DNA of 32,188 nt from Porticoccaceae bacterium UBA1989 (GCA_002335945.1 DDDD01000182.1:21883-54070); one strand, 5' to 3'; positions 14,471-23,912 are shown, counted from the stretch's first letter. Numbers and translations: made by a program. The notes: a model not told the origin generated them from the letters alone.

Positions 14471-16045
14471 TCAATGTCTAAAGTGACGCATGCCAGTAAA
14501 TACCATCGCCATGCCATGTTCGTTGGCAGCTGCAATAACTTCTTCATCACGCATGGATCCACCGGGCTGAATAATACAGCTGATTCCAGCCGAGCCAGCA
14601 TTGTCGATACCATCGCGGAATGGGAAGAAAGCATCTGAGGCCATCACTGCACCCACAACCTCCAACCCTGCGTGCTCCGCTTTAATGCCCGCGATACGGG
14701 CGGAATTAATGCGGCTCATCTGGCCTGCGCCCACACCCACGGTCTGATTATTTTTGGCATAGATAATAGCGTTGGATTTCACCATCTTGGCAACCTTCCA
14801 GGCAAACAACATATCGCCCATTTCAAGTTCAGTGGGCACTCGCGCCGTCACGACCTTTAGATCTTGCTTTGTAATCATGCCATTGTCGCGGTCCTGAATT
14901 AGCAGGCCACCATTCACACGCTTGTAGTCAAAATCCTGTGGTCGCTCATTGCCCCAGGTACCACATTCCAGTAAACGCACATTCTTTTTAGCGGCAATAA
15001 CGGCTACTGCATCGGTAGCTACTGAAGGGGCAATAATGACTTCTACAAATTGCTTCTCACAAATTTTAGCTGCGGTGACTGCATCCAGTTCACGGTTAAA
15101 GGCGATAATGCCGCCGAAGGCCGATTCTGGATCAGTGGCAAAGGCTAGGTCATAGGCTGTGCTGATATCCACCGCAACCGATACACCACAGGGGTTAGCG
15201 TGTTTAACAATAACGCAGGCCGGTTGATCAAATTGTTTGACACATTCTAATGCAGCATCGGTGTCGGCAATGTTATTAAACGACAGCTCTTTTCCCTGCA
15301 GCTGAACCGCGGTCGCCACACTGGCTTCCGTTGGATTAGCTTCGGTATAAAAGGCAGCTTTCTGGTGAGGGTTTTCACCGTAACGCATTTCCTGAGTTTT
15401 AAAATATTGCACATTAAACGTATCAGAAAAATCACGTTTTACATTGTCGGTGTTTCTAGCACCAAAGTGATTGGCGATCATGCCGTCGTAACCAGCGGTG
15501 TGCTCAAACGCCTTGACCATCAGATGATATCGAGTGCTGTAATCCAGCTGCCCGTCGTTGGCCTGCATCTCTTCCAGAACAGTTTTATAGTCTCCGGCAT
15601 TAACCACAATGGCAACATCTTTGTGGTTTTTGGCGGCGGAGCGAACCATGGTTGGTCCGCCGATATCAATATTTTCAATCGCTGTTGGCAGGTCACAGTT
15701 TGGGTCGGCTACTGTTGCTGCGAAGGGGTATAAATTAACCACGACCATGTCGATAGGCTTAATGCCATGCTCAGCCATTACGCCGTCATCTTTACCGCGA
15801 CGACCTAGAATTCCACCATGAACCTTTGGGTGTAATGTCTTGACGCGGCCGTCCATCATCTCTGGAAAACCTGTGTAATCAGAGACCTCTGTCACTGGAA
15901 TATTGTGTTCACTCAGAAGGCGAAAGGTGCCTCCCGTAGAGAGTAGTTCAACACCCTGATTGGTAAGGGCTTGGGCAAATTCGACAATGCCAGTTTTATC
16001 AGAAACGCTGATAAGTGCGCGGGAGACTTTTCTTAGGTCGCTCAT
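14471..16045 (-). CDS. purH: Bifunctional AICAR transformylase / IMP cyclohydrolase
   Basis: PurH performs the last two steps to IMP. The 524-residue protein has the N-terminal cyclohydrolase (MGS-like) domain with SDKTGIVEFAQAL, STGGTFRLL, GFPEMMDGRVKTLHPKVHGGIL and NIDIGGPTMVRSAAKNH. The transformylase domain shows RYGENPHQKAAFY, the catalytic KHANPCG, and PFRDGIDNAGSAGISCIIQPGGSMRDEEVI near the end. It starts 24 bases after the fis stop codon and is likely co-transcribed with dusB-fis, as in related bacteria. Confidence 0.98.
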   Translation of the reverse strand: MSDLRKVSRALISVSDKTGIVEFAQALTNQGVELLSTGGTFRLLSEHNIPVTEVSDYTGFPEMMDGRVKTLHPKVHGGILGRRGKDDGVMAEHGIKPIDMVVVNLYPFAATVADPNCDLPTAIENIDIGGPTMVRSAAKNHKDVAIVVNAGDYKTVLEEMQANDGQLDYSTRYHLMVKAFEHTAGYDGMIANHFGARNTDNVKRDFSDTFNVQYFKTQEMRYGENPHQKAAFYTEANPTEASVATAVQLQGKELSFNNIADTDAALECVKQFDQPACVIVKHANPCGVSVAVDISTAYDLAFATDPESAFGGIIAFNRELDAVTAAKICEKQFVEVIIAPSVATDAVAVIAAKKNVRLLECGTWGNERPQDFDYKRVNGGLLIQDRDNGMITKQDLKVVTARVPTELEMGDMLFAWKVAKMVKSNAIIYAKNNQTVGVGAGQMSRINSARIAGIKAEHAGLEVVGAVMASDAFFPFRDGIDNAGSAGISCIIQPGGSMRDEEVIAAANEHGMAMVFTGMRHFRH

Positions 16046-16069
16046 GAATTCCTCGAGTGGAAAAAGTGA

Positions 16070-16390
16070 TTACAGAAGGTTGTATTGTTTTAATTTTTTT
16101 CGCAGAGTGCCACGGTTAAGCCCAAGCATCTCAGCAGTTCTACTTTGGTTCTGGCGGGTGTAATTCATCACCGCAGCAAGTAGTGGTGGTTCTACTTCAT
16201 TCATGACTAGCTCATAGAGATCGGTGGCATCTTGGCCGTCGAGATCTTCGAAGTAACGCTGCATGGCTTCGGCCACACTGTAACGCAAAGATTGTTGAGA
16301 CTGCATAACGCTGTTCATTACTGGCGCTGCTGGGGTGTGCTCGGCAACCTCTTCAGTCCTGTCATCAGACAGTTTCTCGATGCTAGTCAT
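16070..16390 (-). CDS. fis: DNA-binding protein Fis
   Basis: The 106-residue protein ends in the Fis helix-turn-helix, YTRQNQSRTAEMLGLNRGTLRKKLKQY, nearly the E. coli sequence. Fis bends DNA and controls rRNA and many other promoters in growing cells. Its start (ATG 16390) overlaps the dusB stop codon by four bases, the conserved dusB-fis arrangement, implying translational coupling. The N-terminal 30 residues are variable. Confidence 0.97.
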   Translation of the reverse strand: MTSIEKLSDDRTEEVAEHTPAAPVMNSVMQSQQSLRYSVAEAMQRYFEDLDGQDATDLYELVMNEVEPPLLAAVMNYTRQNQSRTAEMLGLNRGTLRKKLKQYNLL

Positions 16391-17367
16391 GCGGCCAGTT
16401 CCTGAGCACTTTCAAAAAACTGCTGCAATAATGCGCGCTGCTCAATCGTACTGTCGAGTTTATTAAATTGTTGGGAAAAGTTTTTGCCGCCGGTAAGAGG
16501 ATTTATATACCAGCCAATATGTTTTCTTGAAATACGCACGCCGCCCACTTCACCATAAAATTCATGCAGTGCCTGTAGATGACGACGCATTACCAAACCC
16601 GCCTCTGCACTGCTGGGTGCGGCTAAAAATTGTCCCTGCTCCAAATAGTGATTTATCTGCTGGAAAATCCAGGGATTACCCTGAGCCGCACGGCCAATCA
16701 TTACAGCAGCAGCACCAGTGTGTTCGAGTACAGACACCGCTTTTTCCGGAGTACTGATATCACCGTTGGCTAACACCGGTATGGAGACGGCCTCAACCAC
16801 CTGGGCAATGGTGTCGTACTCTACTTCGCCGACAAAGCGACAGGCGCGAGTGCGACCATGAACGGCCAGTGCGGCAATGCCCGCTTCTTCGGCAATTTTA
16901 GCGATGGTTACGGCATTGCGATTTTGTCGATCCCAACCAGTGCGGATCTTTAAGGTAACGGGTACATCGACTGCGGCGACAACAGCCTGCAATATGTCAC
17001 TGACCAATTCTGGGTTTTGTAACAGCGCTGATCCGGCGGCCCGCTTACAAACTTTTTTAGCGGGGCAGCCCATATTGATATCAATAATTTGGGCGCCCTG
17101 GGCCACATTGAACTGTGCAGCGTCAGCCATCATCTGTGGATCATAGCCCGCAATCTGCACAGACCGCGGTGCTGGCTCATCGCCAAACTGAATACGTAAG
17201 CGAGATTTTCTGGTGCCCCAGGTACTGGGATCAGCAGCGACCATTTCGGAGACCACCAGTCCGGCACCCATTTCACGGCAAAGCCGCCGAAATGGCAGGT
17301 CGGTCACGCCAGCCATGGGGGCTAGAATGGTTTTATGTTCTATCTGATAGGGGCCGATATTAAACAA
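16387..17367 (-). CDS. dusB: tRNA-dihydrouridine synthase B
   Basis: DusB reduces a specific uridine of tRNA to dihydrouridine using FMN. The 326-residue protein shows the FMN-binding LAPMAGVTDLPFRRL, the catalytic Cys101 in DINMGCPAKKV, TLKIRTGWD, AVHGRTRACRF, VLANGDIS and AVMIGRAAQGNPWIF. The start is TTG at 17367, giving FNIGPYQIEHKTILAPMAG like other DusB proteins. No ATG or GTG is available in frame just upstream and the ribosome site is weak, so the start is less certain than the identity. It begins the dusB-fis-purH unit. Confidence 0.95.
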   Translation of the reverse strand: MFNIGPYQIEHKTILAPMAGVTDLPFRRLCREMGAGLVVSEMVAADPSTWGTRKSRLRIQFGDEPAPRSVQIAGYDPQMMADAAQFNVAQGAQIIDINMGCPAKKVCKRAAGSALLQNPELVSDILQAVVAAVDVPVTLKIRTGWDRQNRNAVTIAKIAEEAGIAALAVHGRTRACRFVGEVEYDTIAQVVEAVSIPVLANGDISTPEKAVSVLEHTGAAAVMIGRAAQGNPWIFQQINHYLEQGQFLAAPSSAEAGLVMRRHLQALHEFYGEVGGVRISRKHIGWYINPLTGGKNFSQQFNKLDSTIEQRALLQQFFESAQELAA

Positions 17368-17443
17368 AAGAGTCTCGAATACTGGGCTACGAAAAGAGGG
17401 AGGCCATAATAACCTCTGGCCAACTGATTAAAAAGTGATCAAT

Positions 17444-17463
17444 CAAAAAAACCGTAGTTTTTT
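17444..17463 (-). terminator. Possible A/T-only terminator after the DUF3426 gene
   Basis: On the minus strand AAAAAAC-TACG-GTTTTTTT follows the stop codon at 17473 within ten bases. The stem is almost entirely A-T, so it is only a weak candidate. Confidence 0.35.
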
Positions 17464-17472
17464 GCGCCTAGA

Positions 17473-18330
17473 CTAGTCAGTAAGCTCAATGGTATAGCTG
17501 GTGGCATTGTCGCCGGGATCCATAAGCTCTAGATTGATATGAATCTGCCGGTTGCGGGGCATGATGATGGCGTTGGCCAGACGACCCTGAAGATAGTCTC
17601 TGGGAGTAAATGTTCGCTGTGCCACGGGGGCATCATTGAGATCGTTAAAGCGGATAACTAGGCTGGGAAAGCGCTGCTCATAGCCAGCTTTGTTATTAAT
17701 CAGTAGGTTGATACTCAGGGCGCCGTAATGTTGCGGATGATCCTGAGCGAGGAACTGGGAAATCTCAATTTTACTAAGATCTCGATATTCGCTAATAGGG
17801 CAGTCCGTGTAGGCACAGAATTTTTGCACTAGGCGACGGTATTCTGGATTGAGGCTGAGGTCGGCACTATTAAAATGTACTGCCTGGGCGGCCAATAATA
17901 CCGAGCCTACAGCCAGTATTACTGCAGAGCCAAATAGGGAGAGCAGTTTTGAGGTGCTTTTTTTCTGACATTTATTGGCGTTCAATTCATCATCGAACAA
18001 CATGCTGGGAGATTGATCCGTGAATTGGGCCGGCACATCGTCGGTGGTCAATGACTCGAGCTCATCCCCTATCTGCTGATCCAAATCTCGGCTCAGCTCC
18101 CCCTCTATCTCATATTCGGCATCTTCCGGAAGATCGCTAAACCCATCCAACACATAGGGCATATAGTCAATATTATTCAGGTCTTCTTCAGGTTGTTGAA
18201 GATGATCCTGTGCTTTAAACACTAACAGGCAGGTGCCGCAGCGCACCAGTCCACCCGCAGCAGAAAGCTGGCTAGGCAGTGCGCGAAAGGCAATATTACA
18301 GTCTGGGCAGCTGGTGATAATGTCGGGCAT
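17473..18330 (-). CDS. DUF3426 membrane protein with N-terminal zinc ribbon
   Basis: The 285-residue protein has an MJ0042-type zinc ribbon at its start (Cys8, Cys11, Cys31, Cys34), an acidic linker (about 45-120) and one membrane helix (about 129-151). A C-terminal DUF3426 domain follows, which is likely periplasmic and contains the conserved RFNDLNDAPVAQRTFTPRDYL. Function is unknown. It lies between prmA and dusB, exactly as in Pseudomonas genomes. The zinc ribbon would be cytoplasmic, suggesting a transmembrane sensor or adaptor, but that is speculation. Confidence 0.88.
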   Translation of the reverse strand: MPDIITSCPDCNIAFRALPSQLSAAGGLVRCGTCLLVFKAQDHLQQPEEDLNNIDYMPYVLDGFSDLPEDAEYEIEGELSRDLDQQIGDELESLTTDDVPAQFTDQSPSMLFDDELNANKCQKKSTSKLLSLFGSAVILAVGSVLLAAQAVHFNSADLSLNPEYRRLVQKFCAYTDCPISEYRDLSKIEISQFLAQDHPQHYGALSINLLINNKAGYEQRFPSLVIRFNDLNDAPVAQRTFTPRDYLQGRLANAIIMPRNRQIHINLELMDPGDNATSYTIELTD

Positions 18331-18418
18331 CTGATTACGCTATTGACTCATTCTTATTGAGTTTAGCAGGATTAATGCCTGCTTAGTGCTAGTTGGTGCT
18401 AGCTAGTACTCAGCAGCA

Positions 18419-19300
18419 TTAACGAACTTTCTGGGCGCTAAGTTGCGTCCAATCAGACTCGATCGCTGGGGCTGAGAAATCAAAATACTGGAGATAGGGC
18501 GCACAGACATAATCAATCTGACTTTCTAAAAGGCCAGACAAACAAAGTATTCCGCCCTGAGCGGTTAGGTCGCTTATAGTCGGCGCTAACTGTATGAGTG
18601 GCGAGGCCAAAATATTTGCGAGCATCACGTCCGCCCGCAACTCAGTGGGGACCTCATCCGGCAGATAGGTAACTAACTTGTCATCGGCAATATTGTTGCG
18701 CTGGGCATTATCGCGACTGGCTAGCAGCGCCTGAGGATCAATGTCGACGGCAATCACTTTTTCGGCACCCAGTAACAGGGCGGCAATACCTAAGATTCCA
18801 GAGCCGCAGCCATAATCAATAATGGTTTTACCGACGAGGTCCTGCTTGTCGAGCCAGCGTAAGCAGAGATGGGTTGTAGGATGGCTGCCTGTGCCAAACG
18901 CCATGCCGGGGTCGAGGCTCAGGTTAATGGCATCAGGTTCTGGCGCCTCAATCCAACTCGGGCAAATCCACAGGCGATCACCGCACTTAAGTGGTTGAAA
19001 ATATTTTTTCCATTCCTGAGTCCAGTCTTTGTCTTCGAGTAATTCCCAGCGAGCTGTTACTGCAGGTTGAATGGCATTAGAGAGCTGGAGAATTATTTGA
19101 TCGGTGTCGGTTGTGGCCGGAAACAATGCTTTAATCGTGCAGTTATCCCAGAGAGGGCGCTCACCCACGCCAGGTGCAAAAATGGGCTGATCTGCCGCGT
19201 CTTCTAAGGTGACAGATACGGCGCCGCATTCAATAATGGCATCCTCAAGGATTTCGCTGCGCTCACGGGGAACGTCAATCAGTAATTGGAGCCATTGCAT
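18419..19300 (-). CDS. prmA: Ribosomal protein L11 methyltransferase
   Basis: PrmA methylates ribosomal protein L11 with S-adenosylmethionine. The 293-residue length is standard. The N-terminal substrate-recognition domain (MQWLQLLIDVPRERSE) is followed by a linker with LSLDPGMAFGTGSHPTTHLCL, the SAM-binding IDYGCGSGILGIAALLLGA with acidic AVDID, and the ANILASPL catalytic-loop motif. It is separated from the upstream accC by 142 bases with repeats. Confidence 0.97.
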   Translation of the reverse strand: MQWLQLLIDVPRERSEILEDAIIECGAVSVTLEDAADQPIFAPGVGERPLWDNCTIKALFPATTDTDQIILQLSNAIQPAVTARWELLEDKDWTQEWKKYFQPLKCGDRLWICPSWIEAPEPDAINLSLDPGMAFGTGSHPTTHLCLRWLDKQDLVGKTIIDYGCGSGILGIAALLLGAEKVIAVDIDPQALLASRDNAQRNNIADDKLVTYLPDEVPTELRADVMLANILASPLIQLAPTISDLTAQGGILCLSGLLESQIDYVCAPYLQYFDFSAPAIESDWTQLSAQKVR

Positions 19301-19336
19301 AGGAGCACTCAGCCTTTCGGGGCTTTAGATTTATGG

Positions 19337-19393
19337 GGCTATTGGTTAAGGGCTATTGGATTAAGTACTTTGGATTAAGGGCTATTCGCTGGC
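19337..19393. repeat. Short tandem repeat between accC and prmA
   Basis: Imperfect units of 14-15 bases follow each other: GGCTATTGGTTAAG (19337-19350), GGCTATTGGATTAAG (19351-19365), TACTTTGGATTAAG (19366-19379) and a partial GGCTATTCGCTGG (19380 on). They lie in the 142-base accC-prmA gap and have no coding potential. Confidence 0.8.
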
Positions 19394-19408
19394 AGGGCCC
19401 TTAATCCA
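19371..19408 (-). terminator. Twelve-bp hairpin between accC and prmA
   Basis: TGGATTAAGGGC (19371-19382) and GCCCTTAATCCA (19397-19408) form a perfect 12-bp stem with a 14-base loop, 35 bases after the accC stop codon. There is no T-run. It may stabilise the accBC message end or attenuate read-through into prmA. Confidence 0.45.
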
Positions 19409-19442
19409 GCGCATTCAACTCAAAGGGCTCAACCTTACAAGC

Positions 19443-20783
19443 TTATAGCCCGAGCTTTTTCTCAAGATAATGAATATTTACGCCACCTTTTTTGAATGCT
19501 TCATCTCTAACCAGCCTGGCATGCAGATCAATGTTGGTCTTAATGCCATCAATCACCATCTCGTCGAGAGCATTGCGCATTCTAGATAGCGCGGACTCTC
19601 TGTCGCGACCATAGGTAATAATCTTGCCGATCAGCGAATCGTAGTTAGGTGGAACTCGGTAGCCATTATAGATATGCGAATCTACGCGCACGCCGTTACC
19701 GCCAGGAGCATGGTATGCATTAATGGTGCCGGGCTGAGGCATAAAGGTCACGGGATCTTCGGCATTGATTCGGCATTCAAAAGAATGACCGCGGAAGATA
19801 ATCTGTTCCTGAGTGAAGCTCAGTTCGCGGCCGCTGGCAATTAATAGCTGTTCCTTAACAATATCGACACCGGTAATCATTTCCGACACTGGATGCTCTA
19901 CCTGAACACGGGTGTTCATCTCAATAAAGTAATAGTGGCCGTCTTCATAGAGAAACTCAAAGGTACCAGCGCCGCGATAGTCAATTTGAATGCAGGCATT
20001 AACACAGCTTTCAAATACAGCCTGACGTGCATCTTCTGGAATGCCAGGTGCAGGGGCTTCTTCAATCACTTTCTGGTGGCGGCGCTGTAATGAGCAGTCG
20101 CGGTCACCCAGATGAATCGCATTGCCCTGGCCATCAGATAAAATCTGCACTTCCACATGGCGAGGATTCTGCAGGAATTTTTCCATGTACACAGTGCCGT
20201 CGCCAAAGGCAGCAGCGGCTTCGGCTTTAGTAATAGCGACCGAATTAATTAATGTTTGTTCGCTTTCAACAACACGCATACCGCGACCACCGCCGCCGGA
20301 AGCTGCCTTGACAATAACCGGATAACCAATTCTTAATGCCGTGGCTTTAAGCTCTGCGGGATCTGTAGATAGCGGACCGTCTGAGCCGGGTACTGTGGGT
20401 ACGCCAGCAGCTTTCATCGCTCTAATAGCGGCAACCTTGTCACCCATCACACGGATTACATCTGCTGTGGGACCAATAAAGACGAAGCCGCTGTTCTCTA
20501 CCTGTTCGGCAAAGTCAGCATTCTCAGCTAAGAATCCGTAACCTGGATGCACAGCCTGGGCGCCGGTAATTTCCATGGCGCTAATAATGGCAGGAACATT
20601 GAGATAGCTTTGCGGTGATGGGTTGGGGCCAATACAGACAGCCTCATCGGCAAGCTTTACATGTTTCAGGTCGGCATCAATTTTCGAATGCACGGCAACC
20701 GTCTTGATATCGAGCTCTTTGCAGGCGCGAAGTATTCGTAAGGCAATTTCGCCGCGATTGGCGATAAGCACTTTGTCGAGCAT
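19443..20783 (-). CDS. accC: Acetyl-CoA carboxylase, biotin carboxylase subunit
   Basis: AccC carboxylates the biotin of AccB with ATP and bicarbonate, the first half-reaction of malonyl-CoA formation for fatty acids. The 446-residue protein shows the N-terminal KVLIANRGEIALRILRAC, the ATP-grasp glycine loop KAASGGGGRGMRVV, RDCSLQRRHQKVIEEAPAP and the catalytic EMNTRVQVEHPVSE with GVDIVKEQL. It begins 10 bases after accB and both are on one message. Confidence 0.98.
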   Translation of the reverse strand: MLDKVLIANRGEIALRILRACKELDIKTVAVHSKIDADLKHVKLADEAVCIGPNPSPQSYLNVPAIISAMEITGAQAVHPGYGFLAENADFAEQVENSGFVFIGPTADVIRVMGDKVAAIRAMKAAGVPTVPGSDGPLSTDPAELKATALRIGYPVIVKAASGGGGRGMRVVESEQTLINSVAITKAEAAAAFGDGTVYMEKFLQNPRHVEVQILSDGQGNAIHLGDRDCSLQRRHQKVIEEAPAPGIPEDARQAVFESCVNACIQIDYRGAGTFEFLYEDGHYYFIEMNTRVQVEHPVSEMITGVDIVKEQLLIASGRELSFTQEQIIFRGHSFECRINAEDPVTFMPQPGTINAYHAPGGNGVRVDSHIYNGYRVPPNYDSLIGKIITYGRDRESALSRMRNALDEMVIDGIKTNIDLHARLVRDEAFKKGGVNIHYLEKKLGL

Positions 20784-20793
20784 GATTTAGCTC

Positions 20794-21252
20794 CTAGATA
20801 ATGGTGAACATAGGCTGGTCAAACTCAACGGGCTCGCCGTCTTCAACCAAAATAGCACCGATGGTGCCGGCCTTGTCAGCTTCAATCTGGTTCATCATTT
20901 TCATGGCTTCGATAATGCAGAGAACGTCACCCTGAGCTACCTTTTGGCCAACCGTAACAAAGGCTGGCGAGCCTGGGGCAGGTGAGCCATAAAAGCTGCC
21001 TACCATGGGTGAGCGCACCACATGACCAGCTAAGGCTTCTGGGGCAGGTGCTGCCGCCACGGCAACTGGGGCTGCTAATGGCGCTGCAGCAACAGGTGCC
21101 GCCGCTAGGGGCGCTGGCGCCGGTTGCGCATAAGCCGCGATGGGCATGCCGCGGCTGATACGCACAGACTCTTCCCCTTCAGTAATTTCAAGCTCATTAA
21201 TATTGGATTCTTCAAGCAGCTCAATTAGCTTCTTAACTTTACGAATGTCCAT
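20794..21252 (-). CDS. accB: Biotin carboxyl carrier protein of acetyl-CoA carboxylase
   Basis: This 152-residue carrier has a short N-terminal helical part, an Ala/Pro-rich flexible linker (about 39-75) and the biotinyl domain (77-152). The biotin attachment motif is EAMKMMN with Lys118, and the AccB-specific thumb is SPMVGSFYGSPAPGSPAFV. It lies 20 bases after aroQ and 10 before accC, the conserved aroQ-accB-accC order. Confidence 0.98.
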   Translation of the reverse strand: MDIRKVKKLIELLEESNINELEITEGEESVRISRGMPIAAYAQPAPAPLAAAPVAAAPLAAPVAVAAAPAPEALAGHVVRSPMVGSFYGSPAPGSPAFVTVGQKVAQGDVLCIIEAMKMMNQIEADKAGTIGAILVEDGEPVEFDQPMFTII

Positions 21253-21272
21253 TTTAGTCTCTCAATAGTTCT

Positions 21273-21713
21273 TTAGTGGTCAAGCTTGTCCAGCACAGCG
21301 TGCAGGGCAAGTTCGTAGCTTTTAGGGCCAAAGCCGCAAATAACGCCTTCAGCAATATCTGAAAAATAGGAGTGGTGACGAAATTCTTCGCGAGCATGCA
21401 CGTTAGACAGATGCACCTCAATAAAGGGAATCTCAACACCTAGCAATGCATCGCGCAGCGCCACACTGGTATGAGTAAAGGCACCGGGATTGAAAATAAT
21501 GAAATTCACCCCTTCCTGCCTGGCATCGTGAATACGCTGAATCAGCTCGTACTCGGCATTACTTTGCAGGGCGAGTAAATGATGGCCCGCAGAAATCGTC
21601 AAATCAGTGAGTTGCTGGTTAATTTGCTCTAATGTCTGAGCGCCATAAAGCGCCGGTTCACGAGTGCCGAGAAGATTAAGATTAGGGCCGTGCAGTAGCA
21701 GAATGGTCGCCAT
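21273..21713 (-). CDS. aroQ: 3-dehydroquinate dehydratase, type II
   Basis: AroQ dehydrates 3-dehydroquinate in the shikimate pathway, feeding chorismate to enzymes such as TrpE. The 146-residue protein has LLLHGPNLNLLGTREPALYG with catalytic Arg18 and Tyr23, QSNAEYELIQRIHDA, NPGAFTHTSVALRDAL and EVHLSNVHAREEFRHHSYFSD. ATG 21713 (MATILLLHGPN) is chosen as the start; the TTG at 21725 would add four residues with no family support. The 284 bases upstream to the dsbD stop codon probably hold the operon promoter; I see no strong motif or convincing gene there. Confidence 0.96.
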   Translation of the reverse strand: MATILLLHGPNLNLLGTREPALYGAQTLEQINQQLTDLTISAGHHLLALQSNAEYELIQRIHDARQEGVNFIIFNPGAFTHTSVALRDALLGVEIPFIEVHLSNVHAREEFRHHSYFSDIAEGVICGFGPKSYELALHAVLDKLDH

Positions 21714-21997
21714 GGGCTGTCTCAACGAGTTAATGCATCAGCTGGCAGTCTGCACTAAATCAGAAGAGCTGTCTAGGAATTGCCCAAAAATGGCGTTTTT
21801 CGGCGAACTTGGCCGAATTTAAAGCTATTTTTGCGCACGTTGTACGGCGTTGCAAGAAAAGCATAGGTTATAAAAGCGAAGATGTACTCATTTAGAGGCA
21901 TTTTCGCACCAATTTGGCGCCAGAATAGCGAAGATAGGCTAACTCCCGTAAAAGTCAGTCTAATTTCGCCTAAAATCCTCAAAAATCGGATAAGTGA

Positions 21998-23761
21998 CTA
22001 TTTTGTGCGGCTTATGGCCTCAAGAACCATGGGCGCTAACAAAATCTGCGGCAGTATTTCAGGTTTGCCCTGCCCAGTGGGATACAGTAAATAGAGAGGA
22101 ACGCCGCTGCGCTGATACTGATTCAACAGTTTAGTGATGGCCGGATCATTGTTGGTCCAGTCACCCTTTAAGTAGCTGATGTTATTGTCTGCCATAGCCT
22201 TATAAAAATCATCTGAACCCAGGGCAACCTTCTCATTAACTAAGCAGGTAATGCACCAGTCAGCAGTAAGATTGATAAAGACCGGCTTACCCTCTTCGCG
22301 CAGCTCGCTAAGTAGCTGTGGGGAATAGGTTTGCCATAGAGGGACTTCGCGAGATTCAGAAACCGAAAGAACTGGGAATACCAGTGAGCCCATTAGACAG
22401 ACTGCGGCAAGCACTTTGCTGCGGCTTACCCCAGGGGCCTTATTGAGTTTCCATAGCCAGATAGCCATGGCAATTAATACCATGCCACTAACCACGGTGG
22501 CGGCGACATCTATATTGGTTTGGCGGCCGGCGACCCAGAGTAGCCATACCGCAGTAATGAACAGAGGAAAGGCGAGGAACTGCTTAAAGGTATCCATCCA
22601 CTGTCCCGGGCGCGGCAGCTTTTGGCTGAGGCCAGGAATCCAGGTCAGTAGAATAAAAGGCAAGGCCATACCCAGGCCCAAGCAGGCAAATACTAGTAGC
22701 GCCACATAGGGCGGCTGCGAGATGGCAAAACCTAGAGCAGGGCCCATAAAGGGAGCGGTGCAGGGGCTGGCAACGGTGGTGGCCAATACGCCGGTCATAA
22801 AGGATGAGCCTAAACCCTCTTCACTGCCGGATGACTGGCCCATCGACATTAGGCCACTGCCGATCTCGAGGTAGCCAGCAAATGCCAGTCCCATAACAAA
22901 GAATAGGTAGATCAGAAAAATAACAAACAGTGGCGACTGCAGCTGGAAGCCCCAGCCAATAGCTTCGCCGGCCGCGCGCAGGGCCAACATAACCACTGCG
23001 ATAGCTACAAAGCTTGAGACCACACCGGCAGTGTAGGCGAGGCCATGGGCCTGCTTACTTTTATCGGTTTGATGAGTCATGGTAAAGCTCAGCGCTTTAA
23101 TCGACAGAACCGGAAAAACACAGGGCATTAGGTTAAGAATCATGCCCCCGGCCAGAGCAAACAGCAGGATTAGGCCGAGAGAGAATTTTTTTGTACCTTC
23201 TATTGAGGCAGGCTGCTGACTCTGGGCCGATGCGCTAGGGCTGGTGCTAATTTCAACAGTGCCACTGTCAAGGTCAATGGTTATCCACTGCTTATAGGGT
23301 GGGTAACAGAGCCCCGCATCGGCACAGCCTTGAGATTCAATCTGAATTTCAATCTGTTCAGCGGTGGACTGGAAGGGCACGGCAACAGTGGTCTGCTGAT
23401 AATAAACTTCTACATCAGCTTCAAAATAATCGTCCCACTTAACCTTACCTGTCTCAAACACTGGGCTGCGCAGCTGACTGCTGGCATCTACCGCATTAAA
23501 GTTAAAGCGACCACGATACAGGTAGTAGCCTTCACGAATGGACCAGTTGAAAATAATTTGATCTTCTTCTACTGCCACGGCAACCTGATAGGCCTGCTCC
23601 ACTGGTACAAAGCTGACGGCAGAGGAATCTAATATAGAAGAGCTGCTGAGTTCGGGGCTGGATAGAGAGGGCTGGCTGTCAGCAGTAAAATTCTGTGCCC
23701 ACCCCTGGGATCCCATAATGCATAATATGGCCAGTAGTGCGATGTGAAGGCTTTTTTTCAT
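21998..23761 (-). CDS. dsbD: Thiol:disulfide interchange protein DsbD
   Basis: DsbD carries electrons from cytoplasmic thioredoxin across the inner membrane to periplasmic DsbC and DsbG. All six redox cysteines are visible in the 587-residue protein: Cys146 and Cys152 in the N-terminal periplasmic domain (GCADAGLCYPP), Cys214 (LMPCVFPVLS) and Cys334 (ASPCTAPF) in the membrane domain, and Cys503/Cys506 in the C-terminal thioredoxin domain (DWCITC). A signal peptide (MKKSLHIALLAILCIMG) fixes the start at ATG 23761. The frame is open 80 codons further upstream, but that extension has no signal peptide and would overlap the divergent copper chaperone gene. It precedes aroQ-accBC as in Pseudomonas. 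Confidence 0.97.
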   Translation of the reverse strand: MKKSLHIALLAILCIMGSQGWAQNFTADSQPSLSSPELSSSSILDSSAVSFVPVEQAYQVAVAVEEDQIIFNWSIREGYYLYRGRFNFNAVDASSQLRSPVFETGKVKWDDYFEADVEVYYQQTTVAVPFQSTAEQIEIQIESQGCADAGLCYPPYKQWITIDLDSGTVEISTSPSASAQSQQPASIEGTKKFSLGLILLFALAGGMILNLMPCVFPVLSIKALSFTMTHQTDKSKQAHGLAYTAGVVSSFVAIAVVMLALRAAGEAIGWGFQLQSPLFVIFLIYLFFVMGLAFAGYLEIGSGLMSMGQSSGSEEGLGSSFMTGVLATTVASPCTAPFMGPALGFAISQPPYVALLVFACLGLGMALPFILLTWIPGLSQKLPRPGQWMDTFKQFLAFPLFITAVWLLWVAGRQTNIDVAATVVSGMVLIAMAIWLWKLNKAPGVSRSKVLAAVCLMGSLVFPVLSVSESREVPLWQTYSPQLLSELREEGKPVFINLTADWCITCLVNEKVALGSDDFYKAMADNNISYLKGDWTNNDPAITKLLNQYQRSGVPLYLLYPTGQGKPEILPQILLAPMVLEAISRTK

Positions 23762-23912
23762 AATGGTTGAACATCCTGCTGTAATCGAAAATGGTGTTTG
23801 CCACCGTATATGCTCGGTACTGTAACATTTCAGGGCAATAGCTGACGCTAAAAATTCCACCCTTAGTCGGCCCCAATGCCAAGCCCGTGCTATAGTTTCT
23901 AAGAGGTATCTT

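Noticed and set aside
15365..15733. 122-codon plus-strand frame opposite purH
   Set aside because: Antisense shadow of a conserved enzyme, with no ribosome site or recognisable motif.
21773..21982. 69-codon minus-strand frame between aroQ and dsbD
   Set aside because: TTG start with no good ribosome site, a composition unlike neighbouring genes and no recognisable domain; it lies in the probable aroQ promoter region.
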